Below, piece after piece: positions 5,849-7,113 of a stretch of DNA of 7,113 nucleotides. The position numbers were made by a program, and so were the translations under genes. Origin of the DNA: CAZKDV01 sp964551645 (lineage in GTDB: Bacteria; Bacteroidota; Bacteroidia; Bacteroidales; DTU049); contig CAZKDV010000110.1 of assembly GCA_964551645.1 (NCBI GenBank), forward strand, positions 1 through 7,113, written 5' to 3'. A model generated the notes under the pieces. The model saw only the letters and a program-made list of their open reading frames with translations. It did no database searches and was not told the origin of the DNA. How positions within the stretch are numbered: position 1 is the first letter of the stretch; each line of letters starts with the position of its first letter.

Positions 5849-6054
5849 AACCTAAATATTTACTTTTATCCTTTATTTCACAGTATTATCATCTAATCAC
5901 ATGATATTCAAATATATACTCAAACATAAAGTATTGATAAAATTTTATATTTCAACATAGAGCTCCTTGGTAAATTACATATTAAATACTTTATTAGATT
6001 TGCAAAATCATTTTTACTTCGTAAATAAATAAAATATATCTTAATTTACAATAT
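5849..6054. other. AT-rich intergenic region between the BFN gene and nupC
   Basis: No gene is visible in these 206 bp. There is a promoter-like box at 5995-6002 and a 12-bp AT palindrome, ATAAAATTTTAT (5937-5948), that has no GC content. No hairpin followed by a T-run is seen, so termination after the BFN gene must be Rho-dependent or use a structure I cannot recognise. Confidence 0.6.
5995..6002 (+). promoter_or_regulatory. Bacteroidota-type -7 box for nupC
   Basis: TAGATTTG matches TAnnTTTG. The predicted start near 6009 leaves a leader of about 46 nt, A/T-rich and without Shine-Dalgarno. The nearest upstream TTG (5967-5969) is 25 nt before the box, somewhat far for a -33 element. Confidence 0.45.
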
Positions 6055-7113
6055 ATGAAAACATTGAAACTGTCTTTATTTGGCATACTTATTTTGATTT
6101 TGAGTGGAAATATTTTTGCTGTGAATCTTAAACAAGATACTGCTATAGTTCAAGAAAATCAAGAAATAACTAATGATACTGATAGTAAAATAGCTATTGA
6201 AATTTCGGAAGCAACTACTCTTAAAGAAATGAAACAAAAAGGATTTAAAATTATCGAACCACAACCCAGTTTTTCGTGGACAAAGATTTTTAGAGGATTT
6301 CTCGGATTGTTTGCTTTAATTTTTATCGCATGGATTTTTAGCAAAAACAGAAAAGCAATAAACTGGAGAGTTGTCTTTATAGGTCTTTCAATACAATTAC
6401 TATTAGCTTTTAGTGTTTTACAACTCCCTTTTGTGCAATCGTTTTTTGAATTTGTCGGCAAAATGTTTATTGCAGTATTAGACTCCACAAAAGCAGGAAG
6501 CGAATTTTTATTAGGCGACCTCTTGAACCCCGAATCTTACGGTTTTATATTTGCATTTCAGATACTACCAACAATTATATTCTTTTCTGCATTAACGAGT
6601 TTGCTTTTCTATTTGGGAATTATTCAAAAAATTGTTTATGCTTTAGCATGGCTAATGACAAAAGCTATGCAACTTTCGGGAGCTGAAAGTTTATCAGTTG
6701 CTGGAAATATTTTTTTAGGACAAACAGAATCGCCACTCCTTATTAAAGCATATTTAGCATCTATGAACAAATCTGAAGTTTTATTAGTTATGATTGGAGG
6801 AATGGCAACTCTTGCTGGTGGTGTACTTGCCGCATATATTGGCTTTCTTGGTGGCGACGATCCCGCACAAAAACTACTATTTGCCAAACATCTTCTAACA
6901 GCTTCTGTGATGGCTGCTCCCGGAGCTGTTGTAGCATCAAAAATACTATTTCCGCAAACTGAAAATATAAAGAAGGAAGTAGTTGTTGATAAGCAAAAAA
7001 TTGGCAATAATATTCTTGATGCAATTTCAAATGGAACAACTGAAGGTATCAAATTAGCCGTGAATGTTGCTGGTATGCTTCTCGTTTTTATTGCTTTTAT
7101 GGCATTAATTATT
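6055..7113 (+). CDS. NupC-type concentrative nucleoside transporter (CNT family), C-terminus outside window
   Basis: The gene opens at ATG 6055 and stays open for 353 codons to the right edge, so the C-terminus is missing. It should be an inner-membrane symporter taking up nucleosides with Na+ or H+. The CNT core starts at about residue 76 (WTKIFRGFLGLFALIFIAW). The core includes NWRVV (103-107), the re-entrant and scaffold region FAFQILPTIIFFSAL (166-180), and the substrate motif GQTESPL (222-228) with E225. MAAPGA follows at 286-291, then NGTTEGIKLAVNVAGML (326-342). Before the core lies an unusual N-terminus: residues 1-22 look like a cleavable signal peptide (hydrophobic core, NIFA then V23), followed by about 50 mostly polar residues. 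It could instead be an extra membrane helix. The gene stands alone with its own promoter-like box. Confidence 0.93.
   Translation, partial: MKTLKLSLFGILILILSGNIFAVNLKQDTAIVQENQEITNDTDSKIAIEISEATTLKEMKQKGFKIIEPQPSFSWTKIFRGFLGLFALIFIAWIFSKNRKAINWRVVFIGLSIQLLLAFSVLQLPFVQSFFEFVGKMFIAVLDSTKAGSEFLLGDLLNPESYGFIFAFQILPTIIFFSALTSLLFYLGIIQKIVYALAWLMTKAMQLSGAESLSVAGNIFLGQTESPLLIKAYLASMNKSEVLLVMIGGMATLAGGVLAAYIGFLGGDDPAQKLLFAKHLLTASVMAAPGAVVASKILFPQTENIKKEVVVDKQKIGNNILDAISNGTTEGIKLAVNVAGMLLVFIAFMALII

Noticed and set aside
5937..5948. ATAAAATTTTAT palindrome as an operator or terminator
   Set aside because: It is pure A/T in an A/T-rich gap and is expected by chance. There is no GC stem or T-tract.
6636..7052. 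138-codon minus-strand reading frame, with another at 6788-7039
   Set aside because: Both are antisense to the nupC core, where conserved CNT motifs run on the plus strand. They are by-products of codon composition.

Overview
The window looks like a low-GC chromosomal segment from a member of the Bacteroidota. Four things point there: intergenic boxes fitting the Bacteroidota -7 consensus TAnnTTTG; start codons preceded by A-rich rather than Shine-Dalgarno leaders; an HU protein of the Bacteroidota type; and close family resemblance of the RNase G, bifunctional-nuclease (BFN) and NupC proteins. I cannot name a genus from this sequence alone.

Layout. The left end (1-910, minus strand) holds most of a membrane-anchored or lipoprotein metallo-beta-lactamase-fold hydrolase whose C-terminus lies outside the window. 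A 398-bp AT-rich divergent region (911-1308) carries outward-facing promoters. On the plus strand follow an HU-type DNA-binding protein, a 30-residue highly basic mini-protein of the AURKAIP1/COX24 (bS22/mS38-like) ribosomal family that is easily missed by gene callers, ribonuclease E/G (rng, GTG start), recX, and prfB (release factor 2). prfB is split by an in-frame UGA and needs the classical +1 programmed frameshift. Then come a bifunctional-nuclease-family protein with a C-terminal UVR motif and, after a 206-bp AT-rich gap with its own promoter-like box, a NupC-type nucleoside transporter cut by the right edge.

How the genes fit together. HU, the mini-protein, rng, recX and prfB are all co-directional. 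There is no recognisable terminator among them, and only one obvious promoter close to the first gene. rng-recX are 5 bp apart and recX-prfB overlap by ATGA, so at least these three are very probably one transcript. The cluster is informational: nucleoid structure (HU), small subunit (bS22-like), RNA processing (RNase G), RecA control (RecX) and translation termination (RF2). The BFN-UVR gene may start a new transcript. The nucleoside transporter is a separate unit.

There are no mobile elements, CRISPR arrays, tRNA or rRNA genes, prophage genes or recognisable defence systems, and I found no convincing rho-independent terminators. I do not see an undescribed multi-gene system. The most interesting signals are the prfB recoding site, which is Shine-Dalgarno-dependent in a lineage that largely ignores Shine-Dalgarno for initiation; the two RF2-read UGA codons packed within 65 nt at the recX/prfB junction; the unlisted ribosomal mini-protein; and a leader before rng with mutually exclusive inverted repeats.
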